The notes: generated by a model not told the origin, from the letters alone. A stretch of 25,000 nucleotides of DNA from Symbiodinium natans (GCA_905221605.1 CAJNDS010002473.1:280001-305000), one strand, 5' to 3'. Shown: positions 16,021 to 24,389, numbered from the stretch's first letter. Numbers and translations are program-made.

Positions 16021-17139
16021 ATGGCTGCGCAGCTTCCCGACGTTGCAGCCGAACAGGCCATGTGCCCGAGCTGTCAGAGGAAGCCAGCTGACGGGGAAAA
16101 AAGCGAGTGCCGCGCATGCTTGTCGCTACGCATGCTGGTGTACCGCCACGTGGGCTCCGGCGCCTTGAATGAGTTCACGGCCGAGCAGAAGCGCGACTTC
16201 TTTGTTCGGGCCCAGGACCAGAGCAAGGGCAGCCGCTATGCCTGGCACTGCGTGCGTGCGGTTTTGATAAGCAAAACCGTCGAGCGCTCCATCATCGCAA
16301 ACGAGGACCAGGTTGAGACAGCGTCCAAGCCGCGCGAAGTGTGGCTGCTTGAGGGGTACAAGGCTGACGCCCTGGACAAGTGTCCAACGTGGACTTGCCC
16401 ACTCCTGGGAGAAGTAGTGCGAGTCCCTGTGCACAAACAGCTTCTCAGGCAAATCCAGGAAAGCGTTGAAGAGAAGATCATGGAAAAGGAGAAGGCGCTG
16501 CGAGACGCCAAGCCCAAGGCAAAAGCTAAGGCTAAGGCAGCCTCCTTTGGGCACGCGCCCGCCGAGGAGCAAGAGCCGGACCTGGACGTGCCCGAGGTGC
16601 CCAAGGTGCTGGCCGGACCCGCGCCCAAGAGCAAGCCCGCGGCCGCGGCAAAGTCGGCGCCGTCGGAAGCGCGGGCCAAGGCCGCAGCCGACAGGCAGGC
16701 GCACAAGCAAGGCCAGGCTGCTCAGAGCTTGGCCGCCAGGGCTGTTGGCCCGCTGACTGCCGCCCTCACTGCCCTGCCCTCGCTGCAACAGCAACTGGAG
16801 CGAGAAGGCCTCGCTGACATGCTGGAGCAGCTGCGCGACGCCTCGAAGGAGTTCAGCGCGTGGAAGAAGGTTTGCACCACCACGCTGCAGCTGGCAGACG
16901 CAGGGTCGCCGGTGGCCGCGCTTCCCTTCAACAGCAAAGACTTGGGAGACCACATGAAGAGCTACAACAACCTTGTCAAGTCGGCACGCGCCACGTTGAA
17001 AGGAAGAAAGGATCGCGCAGCCGCGGTTGCGGCGACCGAAGCTGAGGTGGTGGCAGCCGCAGTAGGGGCGGAGACGGAGAAGTCCGAAGCTGCGCCTGCG
17101 CCATTGGCCAAGCGCAGGCGCGTGAAGGGCGGCGCGTGA
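16021..17139 (+). CDS. Zinc-ribbon-like, Ala/Lys-rich protein (372 aa)
   Basis: The start ATG is in strong context (GCGCCATGGCT). Residues about 15-33 form CPSC-x11-CRAC, a four-cysteine zinc-ribbon-like motif. The next segment (RDFFVRAQDQSKG... WLLEGYKADALDKC... LGEVVRVPVHKQ) is compact, followed by a charged helix (EEKIMEKEKALRDAKPKAKAK). A low-complexity Ala/Lys/Pro region then leads to a helical C-terminal half with QLEREGLADMLEQLRDASKE and a basic end (LAKRRRVKGG) that could be a nuclear localisation signal. I recall similar Cys-motif plus GY-x(5)-I/L proteins as a multi-copy dinoflagellate family, with unknown function. It follows a degraded copy of the neighbouring 130-aa gene, showing internal shuffling in the element. 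Confidence 0.8.
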   Translation: MAAQLPDVAAEQAMCPSCQRKPADGEKSECRACLSLRMLVYRHVGSGALNEFTAEQKRDFFVRAQDQSKGSRYAWHCVRAVLISKTVERSIIANEDQVETASKPREVWLLEGYKADALDKCPTWTCPLLGEVVRVPVHKQLLRQIQESVEEKIMEKEKALRDAKPKAKAKAKAASFGHAPAEEQEPDLDVPEVPKVLAGPAPKSKPAAAAKSAPSEARAKAAADRQAHKQGQAAQSLAARAVGPLTAALTALPSLQQQLEREGLADMLEQLRDASKEFSAWKKVCTTTLQLADAGSPVAALPFNSKDLGDHMKSYNNLVKSARATLKGRKDRAAAVAATEAEVVAAAVGAETEKSEAAPAPLAKRRRVKGGA

Positions 17140-17166
17140 AACGGGCTTGCTCAGGGCTTCTTTGCT

Positions 17167-17274
17167 GCGACGTGGTTTTTATCCACGTTGCTTAATTTGT
17201 GCATCAGGGGTCATTTAGCTGCAGCACGTGCAGGCCGCGCTCCTACATAGAGCCTGCAACCGCGCAGCCGTGCT
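17167..17274 (+). other. Two stem-loops downstream of the 372-aa gene
   Basis: 17167-17191 is a 9-bp stem (GCGACGTGG/CCACGTTGC, one wobble) with loop TTTTTAT. 17223-17274 is a branched structure closed by AGCACG/CGTGCT with inner GCAG/CTGC and GCTC/GAGC pairs, followed by an A run. They lie 28-135 nt after the stop codon. Confidence 0.55.
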
Positions 17275-17289
17275 AAAAAATAAGTCAGT

Positions 17290-17374
17290 TGAGGGTTTAG
17301 GGTTTAGGGTTTAGGGAAAAGGGTTTATATATAGGGTTTAGGGTTTACGGTGTAGGGTTTAGGGTTATAGGTAC
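17290..17374 (+). repeat. Telomere-like spacer
   Basis: TTTAGGG units and degenerate variants between the 372-aa and 130-aa genes. Confidence 0.85.
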
Positions 17375-17382
17375 CCTGCAAA

Positions 17383-17399
17383 TAGCCACGGGGCCCAAG
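17383..17399 (+). other. Candidate relict spliced-leader sequence
   Basis: TAGCCACGGGGCCCAAG resembles the dinoflagellate leader end TAGCCATTTTGGCTCAAG: TAGCCA, GGC and CAAG are kept, with one deletion and four substitutions. It lies 25 nt before an ATG, where a relic left by mRNA recycling would be expected. The match is partial and could be chance. Confidence 0.3.
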
Positions 17400-17424
17400 C
17401 CTGCCTTAGCGCTTTCCTGCAGCC

Positions 17425-17817
17425 ATGACCAAGAAGACCCAGAAGAAACTCCGCGCTGTTGCTAGCAGCGTTAAGAAGGATGTTGCAGCAGAAGTGCTTA
17501 GCAGCCCCGAAACAGCGAGGCGAGCTGAGGCGAGGGCAGAGACCGAGCGGCAGACAGCTCAAGTGAGACTGCTCTGCAAGCGTCTCAACTGTGCCATAGA
17601 CACTGCTGAGGACTACCTGAAACGCAGACCTGCCTCGAGGCAGGCACTTGCCACAGATCTGGCTCGAGCCCGCCACTTCTTGGCGCAAAGCACAAGCGTG
17701 CTAAAAGGTCTGCTGTTTTCAAGCCTCAGCCCAAAAGACCAGGTAGACCAGAAGGAGGGAAACCTGGCTGCCAGGGAACTGCCTCAGCTTGTGTCTGAGC
17801 AGAGGCGAGCCCGCTGA
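17425..17817 (+). CDS. Small basic helical protein (130 aa)
   Basis: The start ATG follows CTGCAGCC, which contains a possible AG acceptor. The protein starts MTKKTQKKLRAVASSVKKDV, continues as a charged helix rich in Arg, Glu and Ala (ETARRAEARAETERQTAQ), then has RLLCKRLNCAIDTAEDYLKR and ALATDLARARHFLAQSTSVL, and ends with basic residues. A helical, probably coiled fold is expected; no domain is recognised. A paralogous fragment lies at 15851-15965, with largely synonymous differences, which supports this as a real gene. Confidence 0.7.
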   Translation: MTKKTQKKLRAVASSVKKDVAAEVLSSPETARRAEARAETERQTAQVRLLCKRLNCAIDTAEDYLKRRPASRQALATDLARARHFLAQSTSVLKGLLFSSLSPKDQVDQKEGNLAARELPQLVSEQRRAR

Positions 17818-18000
17818 GCTGCATGGCGCTGCCTAATTCGTAATTCACTCTGCGCGGCACAAGTGAGAGAAAAGAAAACATAACAAGCTATATATTCGCT
17901 GCAAATGGAAAAGCACACTATACATCCACGGCTTCTTGCCCTTGGGCTCAAATCAAAATAACATGTGTATACCCCGGGTATAGGGCAGTCTTTACAAGCA
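17818..18000. other. Spacer with perfect odd palindrome and weak leader-like match
   Basis: 17968-17982 is TATACCC-C-GGGTATA, a perfect 7-bp inverted repeat around one base. At 17938-17951, GCCCTTGGGCTCAA resembles the spliced-leader end (GCCATTTTGGCTCAAG), about 50 nt before the next ATG. No gene seen. Confidence 0.4.
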
Positions 18001-18348
18001 ATGGAAAGAAAGTGTTGCAGCGAGGGCTGCGAGAGAACTGCGGGCACAGGTCGACACCGGCATTGCTGCTCGCAGTGCCCTTTCGGCCACACTGTCGGCT
18101 GCGCTCGCCGACAACTCAGAGCAGCAGAGGCCCGCATCTCTGACAGCTCGGGCACGGCCCTCGTGCCTGCCAGGCTCTGCTTGACTGAGTCCTGCAACAG
18201 ACAGGTTGGTGGAAGCTTTCTGTTTTGCTGCAAGATATGCCGACACGAGCCCGATTCGCAGCTTCACACTCGTCGCTGCAACGAGACAGGTCGCGCGACA
18301 GCGCGAGTCTCTTCGGGTTCGACTCAGCAGCCCGGCGCTGGTAGCTAG
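18001..18348 (+). CDS. Cys/His-rich protein with two related metal-binding-like repeats (115 aa)
   Basis: ATG start at 18001 (CAAGCAATGG). Two halves share a spacing pattern. The first is CCSEGC ... HRHCCSQC ... H-x3-C (about residues 5-35); the second is CLTESC ... FLFCCKIC ... H-x3-C (about residues 59-93). The C-x3-C, CC-x2-C, H, C order suggests each half binds zinc and that the gene arose by internal duplication. I recall similar C...CC..C...H...C proteins in dinoflagellate genomes, function unknown. The C-terminus is Ser/Gly-rich and probably disordered. There is no signal peptide. Confidence 0.7.
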   Translation: MERKCCSEGCERTAGTGRHRHCCSQCPFGHTVGCARRQLRAAEARISDSSGTALVPARLCLTESCNRQVGGSFLFCCKICRHEPDSQLHTRRCNETGRATARVSSGSTQQPGAGS

Positions 18349-18478
18349 TCCAGCAGCTATATAGGAAGAGCAACCAGCTGTCTTGTAGCGGAAGAAAAGA
18401 AACCCGACAACCGACATGCGTCCGTGAATTTCACAAAAACAACGCACTCCTGGCAAGCTTTGGCTCAAATTACTATAG
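18349..18478. other. Spacer before the transposase-like genes
   Basis: Unique sequence with no gene seen. TTTGGCTCAA at 18459-18468 matches ten bases of the spliced-leader 3' end, 92 nt before the ATG at 18560. Confidence 0.35.
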
Positions 18479-21368
18479 CTGAAACCCTGCATGAACCCTC
18501 TACAAACCCTCAAAACCCTCAACCCTAAACCCTAATCCCTAAACCCAAACCCAGGCACTATGGGCCGCAAAAGGAAGCTCAGCCAAGCTGAAGCGGCAAA
18601 CCTTCAGGCGTGCCTCCGTGAAAACGGGAGCACGTGCTCCGACGCGTTGGTCCTGAAGATTTGGAACAAATCTTCTGAACTCAGAGAGACGGGGGCCTCG
18701 GCCAAGAAGCATGACGTGCAAACGCTGCGACAGGACATCTGCGAGCCCTTTCTGAGATGCTACCAGGCACATGACTTGCCAGCAGTGAAAGGCGAGCCAG
18801 TTCGCTTCTATCTGGCCAAGCTTGGAGAACTCCTGGAATACACCGTGTCTAAATCCACTGAGTGGAACCGACTCTTGGACGAAGCTTTGAAAGGCGATGG
18901 GGGCCAGGTTACATGCCTTCTCTACCACGACGAAATGACAGCAGGCAACATCTTGGCTCCAAGAAAGAACCAGAAAGCCTGCATGCTTTACGCAAGCTTC
19001 GTGGAGCTGCATTCTTCCCTGCACAAAGAGAATGCCTGGCTCTGCTTGGGTGTCCTGCAGCATGACGAAGTTGAGAGAGTAGCAGGCGGGATGTCCCGAC
19101 TGATGGCTCTTGTGAGCTGCGAGCTCCACAGCCAACAGCACCTCTCCGGTTTCCCCCTGACGCTAGCATCCGGGCGAAAAGTCTGCAAACTGCGTGCCCG
19201 GTCATACTTCTTGTCCGACGCGGACGCCCAGAGGTCCACTTGGAGTGTGAAGGGCTCCAGCGGGCTCAAGCCTTGCCTGCACTGCTGCAACGTGATTTCT
19301 AAGGGCTGTCTTCAGCATGTGCGAGACCCTTTCTGCACCATAACCGAAAGCCAACCGTGCAAGTTCCTCAAGTTTGCAGACGCAGACTACTTTGAGGCCG
19401 CTCAAAAAATACAGGAAACTCACATAAAAAGCCGAAGAGAAGACCTGGAGAAAACTCTTGGCATAACTCATGCTGCAGGCGGATTGCTGCTGGACCGCAC
19501 CGCGCGGCTTCACTTGCCGCCTTCGAGCAGTTGTGTAGACGTCCTGCATGTTTACTTCGCCAACGGCGTTGCCTCCTGGGAAGCAGCTCAGATGATGGAA
19601 ATAATTCACGAGGAAGGGATAAGCGTCGAGACACTGCGAGATTCAGCAAGTTCCTCCAACTGGCTTGTGCCAGGGAGCAGAAACAAAGTGGCTGCTTGCT
19701 ACATACGACGCCTGCTGGACCCAAGAATGTTTCAGGACAAAACATTCAAAGGTCAGGGGCGTGAAACGTGGAATCTTGTGCTCTTGCTCCAGTACTACGT
19801 GGCCGAACTCCTCGAGAACAAGCGAAAGGATGCAACAGATAGCTTCTCTCTCTTACATTCTATTTGCTCCGAGCTTCGACGGTTGAAGTACCGGATGATG
19901 CAAATAGACGACCCGTGTGAGCTCTGAAACCCTGCATGAACCCTCTACAAACCCTCAAAACCCTCAACCCTAAACCCTAATCCCTAAACCCAAACCCAGG
20001 CACTATGGGCCGCAAAAGGAAGCTCAGCCAAGCTGAAGCGGCAAACCTTCAGGCGTGCCTCCGTGAAAACGGGAGCACGTGCTCCGACGCGTTGGTCCTG
20101 AAGATTTGGAACAAATCTTCTGAACTCAGAGAGACGGGGGCCTCGGCCAAGAAGCATGACGTGCAAACGCTGCGACAGGACATCTGCGAGCCCTTTCTGA
20201 GATGCTACCAGGCACATGACTTGCCAGCAGTGAAAGGCGAGCCAGTTCGCTTCTATCTGGCCAAGCTTGGAGAACTCCTGGAATACACCGTGTCTAAATC
20301 CACTGAGTGGAACCGACTCTTGGACGAAGCTTTGAAAGGCGATGGGGGCCAGGTTACATGCCTTCTCTACCACGACGAAATGACAGCAGGCAACATCTTG
20401 GCTCCAAGAAAGAACCAGAAAGCCTGCATGCTTTACGCAAGCTTCGTGGAGCTGCATTCTTCCCTGCACAAAGAGAATGCCTGGCTCTGCTTGGGTGTCC
20501 TGCAGCATGACGAAGTTGAGAGAGTAGCAGGCGGGATGTCCCGACTGATGGCTCTTGTGAGCTGCGAGCTCCACAGCCAACAGCACCTCTCCGGTTTCCC
20601 CCTGACGCTAGCATCCGGGCGAAAAGTCTGCAAACTGCGTGCCCGGTCATACTTCTTGTCCGACGCGGACGCCCAGAGGTCCACTTGGAGTGTGAAGGGC
20701 TCCAGCGGGCTCAAGCCTTGCCTGCACTGCTGCAACGTGATTTCTAAGGGCTGTCTTCAGCATGTGCGAGACCCTTTCTGCACCATAACCGAAAGCCAAC
20801 CGTGCAAGTTCCTCAAGTTTGCAGACGCAGACTACTTTGAGGCCGCTCAAAAAATACAGGAAACTCACATAAAAAGCCGAAGAGAAGACCTGGAGAAAAC
20901 TCTTGGCATAACTCATGCTGCAGGCGGATTGCTGCTGGACCGCACCGCGCGGCTTCACTTGCCGCCTTCGAGCAGTTGTGTAGACGTCCTGCATGTTTAC
21001 TTCGCCAACGGCGTTGCCTCCTGGGAAGCAGCTCAGATGATGGAAATAATTCACGAGGAAGGGATAAGCGTCGAGACACTGCGAGATTCAGCAAGTTCCT
21101 CCAACTGGCTTGTGCCAGGGAGCAGAAACAAAGTGGCTGCTTGCTACATACGACGCCTGCTGGACCCAAGAATGTTTCAGGACAAAACATTCAAAGGTCA
21201 GGGGCGTGAAACGTGGAATCTTGTGCTCTTGCTCCAGTACTACGTGGCCGAACTCCTCGAGAACAAGCGAAAGGATGCAACAGATAGCTTCTCTCTCTTA
21301 CATTCTATTTGCTCCGAGCTTCGACGGTTGAAGTACCGGATGATGCAAATAGACGACCCGTGTGAGCT
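18479..21368 (+). repeat. Exact tandem duplication, 1,445-bp unit, two copies
   Basis: Unit 1 is 18479-19923 and unit 2 is 19924-21368. The encoded proteins are identical over all 455 shared residues and I saw no base difference. AGCTG occurs at both original breakpoints (TATAGCTGAAA and GTGAGCTGGAG), and the junction reads GAGCTCTGAAA with an extra CT. Each unit begins with degenerate CCCTAAA sequence and the start of the transposase-like gene. Confidence 0.93.
18560..19927 (+). pseudogene. Truncated copy of the transposase-like gene (455 aa)
   Basis: Identical to the first 455 residues of the full gene at 20005. The duplication junction turns the continuation into GAG CTC TGA, so the frame stops two codons after the shared sequence. 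The missing 214 residues include the KPKHHQRFHI and ESKHR region, which I judge part of the transposase core. The promoter/leader region is intact, so a truncated protein could still be made and might act as an inhibitor (speculation). Confidence 0.85.
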
Positions 21369-22014
21369 GGAGAAGCTGACACAGTTGCAATCTCGCCACC
21401 AGGCCGCCTATGTCACATGCTATGGGCAGGACTCTGTCAAACCAAAACACCACCAGCGATTTCACATCGAAGAAAGCACTTGCAAACTGAAGTGGCTGCC
21501 AAATTGCGAGGTGCAGGAATCTAAGCACAGAGCTATGAAAGGTGGAATGCTCAGAAACAACAAGAAAAGACTCGGGAACAGCGACGAGCTCCAAAGATCT
21601 GTGCTGGGGAGACTCTGTCAGCATATTGTCACAGAAGCAGACAAGTGGGGCCTAAGTCACTGGGGCCCTTCAGCACGCAGCATAACTCAGCCAGCGCCAA
21701 GATGGCTTCGAGTGAAGCTCCAGGACGACACCCTGCTCGTGACAACAGAGCTCACGCTTGTGCAGCACGTTTTGAATGAGGGCGATGTGGTGCTCTTCGA
21801 CCATGTCGGGGGTGTGATCACAAAGTGCCTTACTGGCCCAGTCGCTGGCCTCTGGCTGTTGATGAAGAAGCTAGAAAACGGAAGCTCTCAAGCGTGGGGC
21901 TCATCCTGGACTTGCAGCAACGACAACATCCTCGTGCAACCCCTGCCAACACGCGCCATGGTCACGCCAGCCTTTTGGCAGTTCGTCGGTGACCGACTTC
22001 TTTGCTTGCACTGA
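20005..22014 (+). CDS. Transposase-like protein (669 aa), putative RNase-H-fold family
   Basis: The ATG follows CCCAAACCCAGGCACT, with a usable AG acceptor. The N-terminus is basic (MGRKRKLSQAEAANLQA). A probable first catalytic acidic site is LLYHDEMTAGN (D124), followed by a Cys cluster KPCLHCCNV (about 238-246). A second candidate is SSCVDVLHVYFANGVASWE (D327, E341). The C-terminal third has KPKHHQRFHI and ESKHRAMKG (about 480-518), like the H-x2-H and E-x-KH motifs I recall in multi-copy transposase-like dinoflagellate proteins and distantly in KDZ-type transposases. The catalytic assignments are inference. It is the last gene before the right terminal repeat, placed where a mobilising enzyme could be expected. 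Confidence 0.7.
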   Translation: MGRKRKLSQAEAANLQACLRENGSTCSDALVLKIWNKSSELRETGASAKKHDVQTLRQDICEPFLRCYQAHDLPAVKGEPVRFYLAKLGELLEYTVSKSTEWNRLLDEALKGDGGQVTCLLYHDEMTAGNILAPRKNQKACMLYASFVELHSSLHKENAWLCLGVLQHDEVERVAGGMSRLMALVSCELHSQQHLSGFPLTLASGRKVCKLRARSYFLSDADAQRSTWSVKGSSGLKPCLHCCNVISKGCLQHVRDPFCTITESQPCKFLKFADADYFEAAQKIQETHIKSRREDLEKTLGITHAAGGLLLDRTARLHLPPSSSCVDVLHVYFANGVASWEAAQMMEIIHEEGISVETLRDSASSSNWLVPGSRNKVAACYIRRLLDPRMFQDKTFKGQGRETWNLVLLLQYYVAELLENKRKDATDSFSLLHSICSELRRLKYRMMQIDDPCELEKLTQLQSRHQAAYVTCYGQDSVKPKHHQRFHIEESTCKLKWLPNCEVQESKHRAMKGGMLRNNKKRLGNSDELQRSVLGRLCQHIVTEADKWGLSHWGPSARSITQPAPRWLRVKLQDDTLLVTTELTLVQHVLNEGDVVLFDHVGGVITKCLTGPVAGLWLLMKKLENGSSQAWGSSWTCSNDNILVQPLPTRAMVTPAFWQFVGDRLLCLH

Positions 22015-22201
22015 AAAAAAATTGCAAGAATAACGAAAATATAGCAGCTCAAACTTGATAACTCTGCATGAAAAATTGCAGAAATCTACACAGCAGCTGT
22101 GAACTTCCGGGGAACTTAGGGTCAACTTAGGGTCGCTCATTTTGAACTTATGGTTGAACTTATATAAGTTCACCTCTAAGTAACATAAGTAACTTGTAAG
22201 T
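22015..22201. repeat. 3' spacer and right subterminal motif region
   Basis: An A-rich stretch after the stop and a small hairpin (22064-22081, CTGCA/TGCAG) precede dense AACTTAGGG, AACTTATG, TATATAAGTT and TAAGTAAC motifs. These mirror the left subterminal region. No gene. Confidence 0.6.
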
Positions 22202-22226
22202 ATCATAAGTAGAAAAGTCTATCTGG
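22202..22226 (-). repeat. Right terminal inverted repeat
   Basis: The reverse complement begins CCAGATAGACTTTTCTACTT, matching the left end. TA follows at 22227-22228, and then the satellite resumes with GGTTGCTGACC. Confidence 0.85.
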
Positions 22227-22228
22227 TA

Positions 22229-23520
22229 GGTTGCTGACCGCAACGGCGCGCGCGGTGGGACGGGGCCTTGGTTTCGACGCTCCCGCTGTGGTTTCGCGCG
22301 AATTCCGTTGCGTTTTGATGCTCCCGCTGTGGTTTCGCGTGAATTCCGTTGCATTTTGATGCTCCTGCTGTGGTTTCGCGCGAATTCCGGCCTCTCGTGG
22401 CATCTTCGCGCGAATTCCGGCCTCTTGTGGCGTCTTCAGGCCTCTTCTGGGGGGGCCACTTAGGTTGCTGACCGCAACGGCGCGCGCGGTGGGACGGGGC
22501 CTTGGTTTCGACGCTCCCGCTGTGGTTTCGCGCGAATTCCGTAGCGTTTTGATGCTCCCGCTATGGTTTCGCGCGAATTCCAGCCTCGCGTCATGTGGTT
22601 TCACGCGAATGCCAGCCTCTCGTGGCCTCTTGAGGCCTCTTCTAGGGGTGCAGCTTAGGTTGCTGACCGTAACGGCGCGCGCGGTGGGACGGGGCCTTGG
22701 TTTCGACGCTCTCGCTGTGGTTTCGCGCGAATTCCGTTGCGTTTTGATGCTCCCGCTGTGGTTTCGCGTGAATTCCGTTGCATTTCCATGCTCCCGCTGT
22801 GGTTTCGCGCGAATTCCGTTGCATTTCGATGCTCTTGCTGTGGTTTCGCGCGAATTCCGGCCTCTCGTGGCATCTTCGCGCGAATTCCGGCCTCTTGTGG
22901 CCTCTTCAGGCCTCTTCTGGGGGGGCCACTTAGGTTGCTGACCGCAACGGCGCGCGCGGTGGGACGGGGCCTTGGTTTCGACGCTCCCGCTGTGGTTTCG
23001 CGCGGATTCCGTTGCGTTTTGATGCTCCCGCTATGGTTTCGCGCGAATTCCAGCCTCGCGTCATGTGGTTTCGCGCGAATGCGAGCCTCTCGTGGCCTCT
23101 TGAGGCCTCTTCTGGGGGTGCAACTTAGGTTGCTGACCGTAACGGCGCGCGCGGTGGGACGGGGCCTTGGTTTCGACGCTCTCGCTGTGGTTTCGCGCGA
23201 ATTCCGTTGCGTTTTGATGCTCCCGCTGTGGTTTCGCGTGAATTCCGTTGCATTTCGATGCTCCCGCTGTGGTTTCGCGCGAATTCCGGCCTCTTCAGGC
23301 CTCTTCTGGGGGGGCCACTTAGGTTGCTGACCGCAACGGCGCGCGCGGTGGGACGGGGCCTTGGTTTCGACGCTCCCGCTGTGGTTTCGCGCGAATTCCG
23401 TTGCGTTTTGATGCTCCCGCTGTGGTTTCGCGTGAATTCCGTTGCATTTCGATGCTCCTGCTGTGGTTTCGCGCGAATTCCGGCCTCTCGTGGCATCTTC
23501 GCGAATTCCGGCCTCTTGTT
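22229..23520 (+). repeat. GC-rich satellite array, right part
   Basis: Headers at about 22231, 22465, 22660, 22935, 23130 and 23324 give unit lengths of 234, 195, 275, 195 and 194 bp. The 234-195 order also occurs left of the insertion, so the array has a higher-order pattern. Long open frames on both strands are by-products of the stop-free ~41-bp monomer. Confidence 0.93.
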
Positions 23521-23521
23521 A

Positions 23522-23567
23522 CCCAAACAGTGCTTGCACAATGGGGTTCTTACGTTCAGGGTAAAGG
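23522..23567 (+). repeat. 45-bp module, copy 2
   Basis: Nearly identical to 9302-9346 and likewise followed by a header with the GCGGCGG variant. Confidence 0.85.
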
Positions 23568-23570
23568 AAT

Positions 23571-23885
23571 TGGTTGCTGACCGCAACGGCGCGCGCGGCG
23601 GTGGGACGGGGCCTTGGTTTCGACGCTCCCGCTGTGGTTTCGCGCGAATTCCGTTGCGTTTCGATGCTGCCGCTGTGGTTTGGCCTGTTCTGGGGGGGCC
23701 ATTTAGGTTGCCGACCGCAACGGCGCGCGCAGTGGGACGGGGCCTTGGTTTCGACGCTCCCGCTGTGGTTTCGCGCGAATTCCGTTGCGTTTCGATGCTG
23801 CCACTGTGGTTTCGCGCGAATTCCGTTGCGTTTCGATGCTCCCGCTGTGGTTTCGCGCGAATTCCGTTGCATTTCGTGGCCTCTT
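23571..23885 (+). repeat. GC-rich satellite, terminal sub-array
   Basis: Two further header units at 23574 and 23708 with the same ~41-bp monomers, one monomer being truncated into the tail (GGCCTGTTCTGGGGGGGCC). The array ends in GTGGCCTCTTC at about 23885. Confidence 0.9.
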
Positions 23886-24069
23886 CACCCACGAACTTTT
23901 GTGATTTTTGTCCCCGGGAGTGTCGGTGCTCTGCTGGCCTTCTTTGGCCTTTTCTGGCCCTCCTCACTGTTTGGGGTCTACGCCGGCATAATATTGGTGA
24001 TTGTAGAAACTGGGTGTCCTTTTGGGGATACAAGGAATGTATACCCTACTTCATATGAAGGGACCATGC
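23886..24069. other. Unique sequence, no gene seen
   Basis: About 180 bp of TTTGGCC/TTCTGG-rich unique DNA ending at the CCCTAAA block. Open frames entering from the satellite run through it but show no coding signal. Confidence 0.5.
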
Positions 24070-24164
24070 CCCTAAACCCTAAACCCTAAACCCTAAACCC
24101 TAAACCCTAAACCCTAAACCCTAAACCCTAAACCCTAAACCCTAAACCCTAAACCCTAAACCCT
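24070..24164 (-). repeat. Pure CCCTAAA block
   Basis: About 13.5 perfect CCCTAAA units, the longest uninterrupted C-strand run in the window, bounded by unique sequence on both sides. Confidence 0.95.
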
Positions 24165-24265
24165 ACTCCGAGACGAGCTGGTTGAGCCCAGAGGTTGCGG
24201 AGACAGCGCTGGGTTCATGTCCCAACACCAGCCGGCCTGCGGGCTTCGGGTTGTTTAGGATGTAG
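24164..24265 (+). other. Coding-like island between telomeric blocks
   Basis: A frame reads YSETSWLSPEVAETALGSCP then NTSRPAGFGLF up to a TAG, with no start codon. It may be an exon remnant. GGGTTCATGTCCC looks slightly like a tRNA T-arm, but no full tRNA fold is present. Confidence 0.25.
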
Positions 24266-24389
24266 GTTTTAGGGTTTTAGGGTTTGGGGTGTAGGGTTAC
24301 CGGTGTAGGGTTTAGGGTATAGGGTTTAGGGTTTAGGGTTTAGACCCTGAACCCTAAACCCTAAACCCTAAACCTTGGGGCTTGGGGTT
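24266..24389. repeat. Degenerate telomeric DNA with head-to-head junction
   Basis: TTTAGGG-type units run into CCCTGAACCCTAAACCC at about 24353, another G-strand to C-strand junction. Confidence 0.75.

Larger units (their letters stand above)
10632..22226 (+). mobile_element. 11.6-kb TIR DNA transposon carrying several genes, inserted in the satellite
   Basis: The ends are inverted copies: CCAGATAGA then T-rich ACTTAT on the left, and the reverse complement on the right. TA flanks both sides (10630-10631 and 22227-22228). Joining the flanks at one TA gives GGCCACTTAGGTTGCTGACC, exactly the junction seen in uninterrupted satellite units (for example at 9770-9785). All recognisable genes lie on the plus strand, including a transposase-like 669-aa protein near the right end. 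TA target duplication is typical of Tc1/mariner-like integration, but the large protein does not look like a Tc1/mariner transposase, so the superfamily is left open. The element could also be moved in trans. Confidence 0.85.

Noticed and set aside
16126-16953. 275-codon minus-strand frame
   Set aside because: Shadow of the 372-aa gene, with composition typical of antisense reading of a GC-rich gene.
23125-24033. 302-codon minus-strand frame (and 22737-24058 plus-strand frames)
   Set aside because: Same satellite artefact; the frame simply runs through repeat units into unique DNA.
24166-24240. tRNA-like sequence (GGGTTCATGTCCC)
   Set aside because: The T-loop lacks the expected A and no complete acceptor, D-arm and anticodon fold could be drawn.
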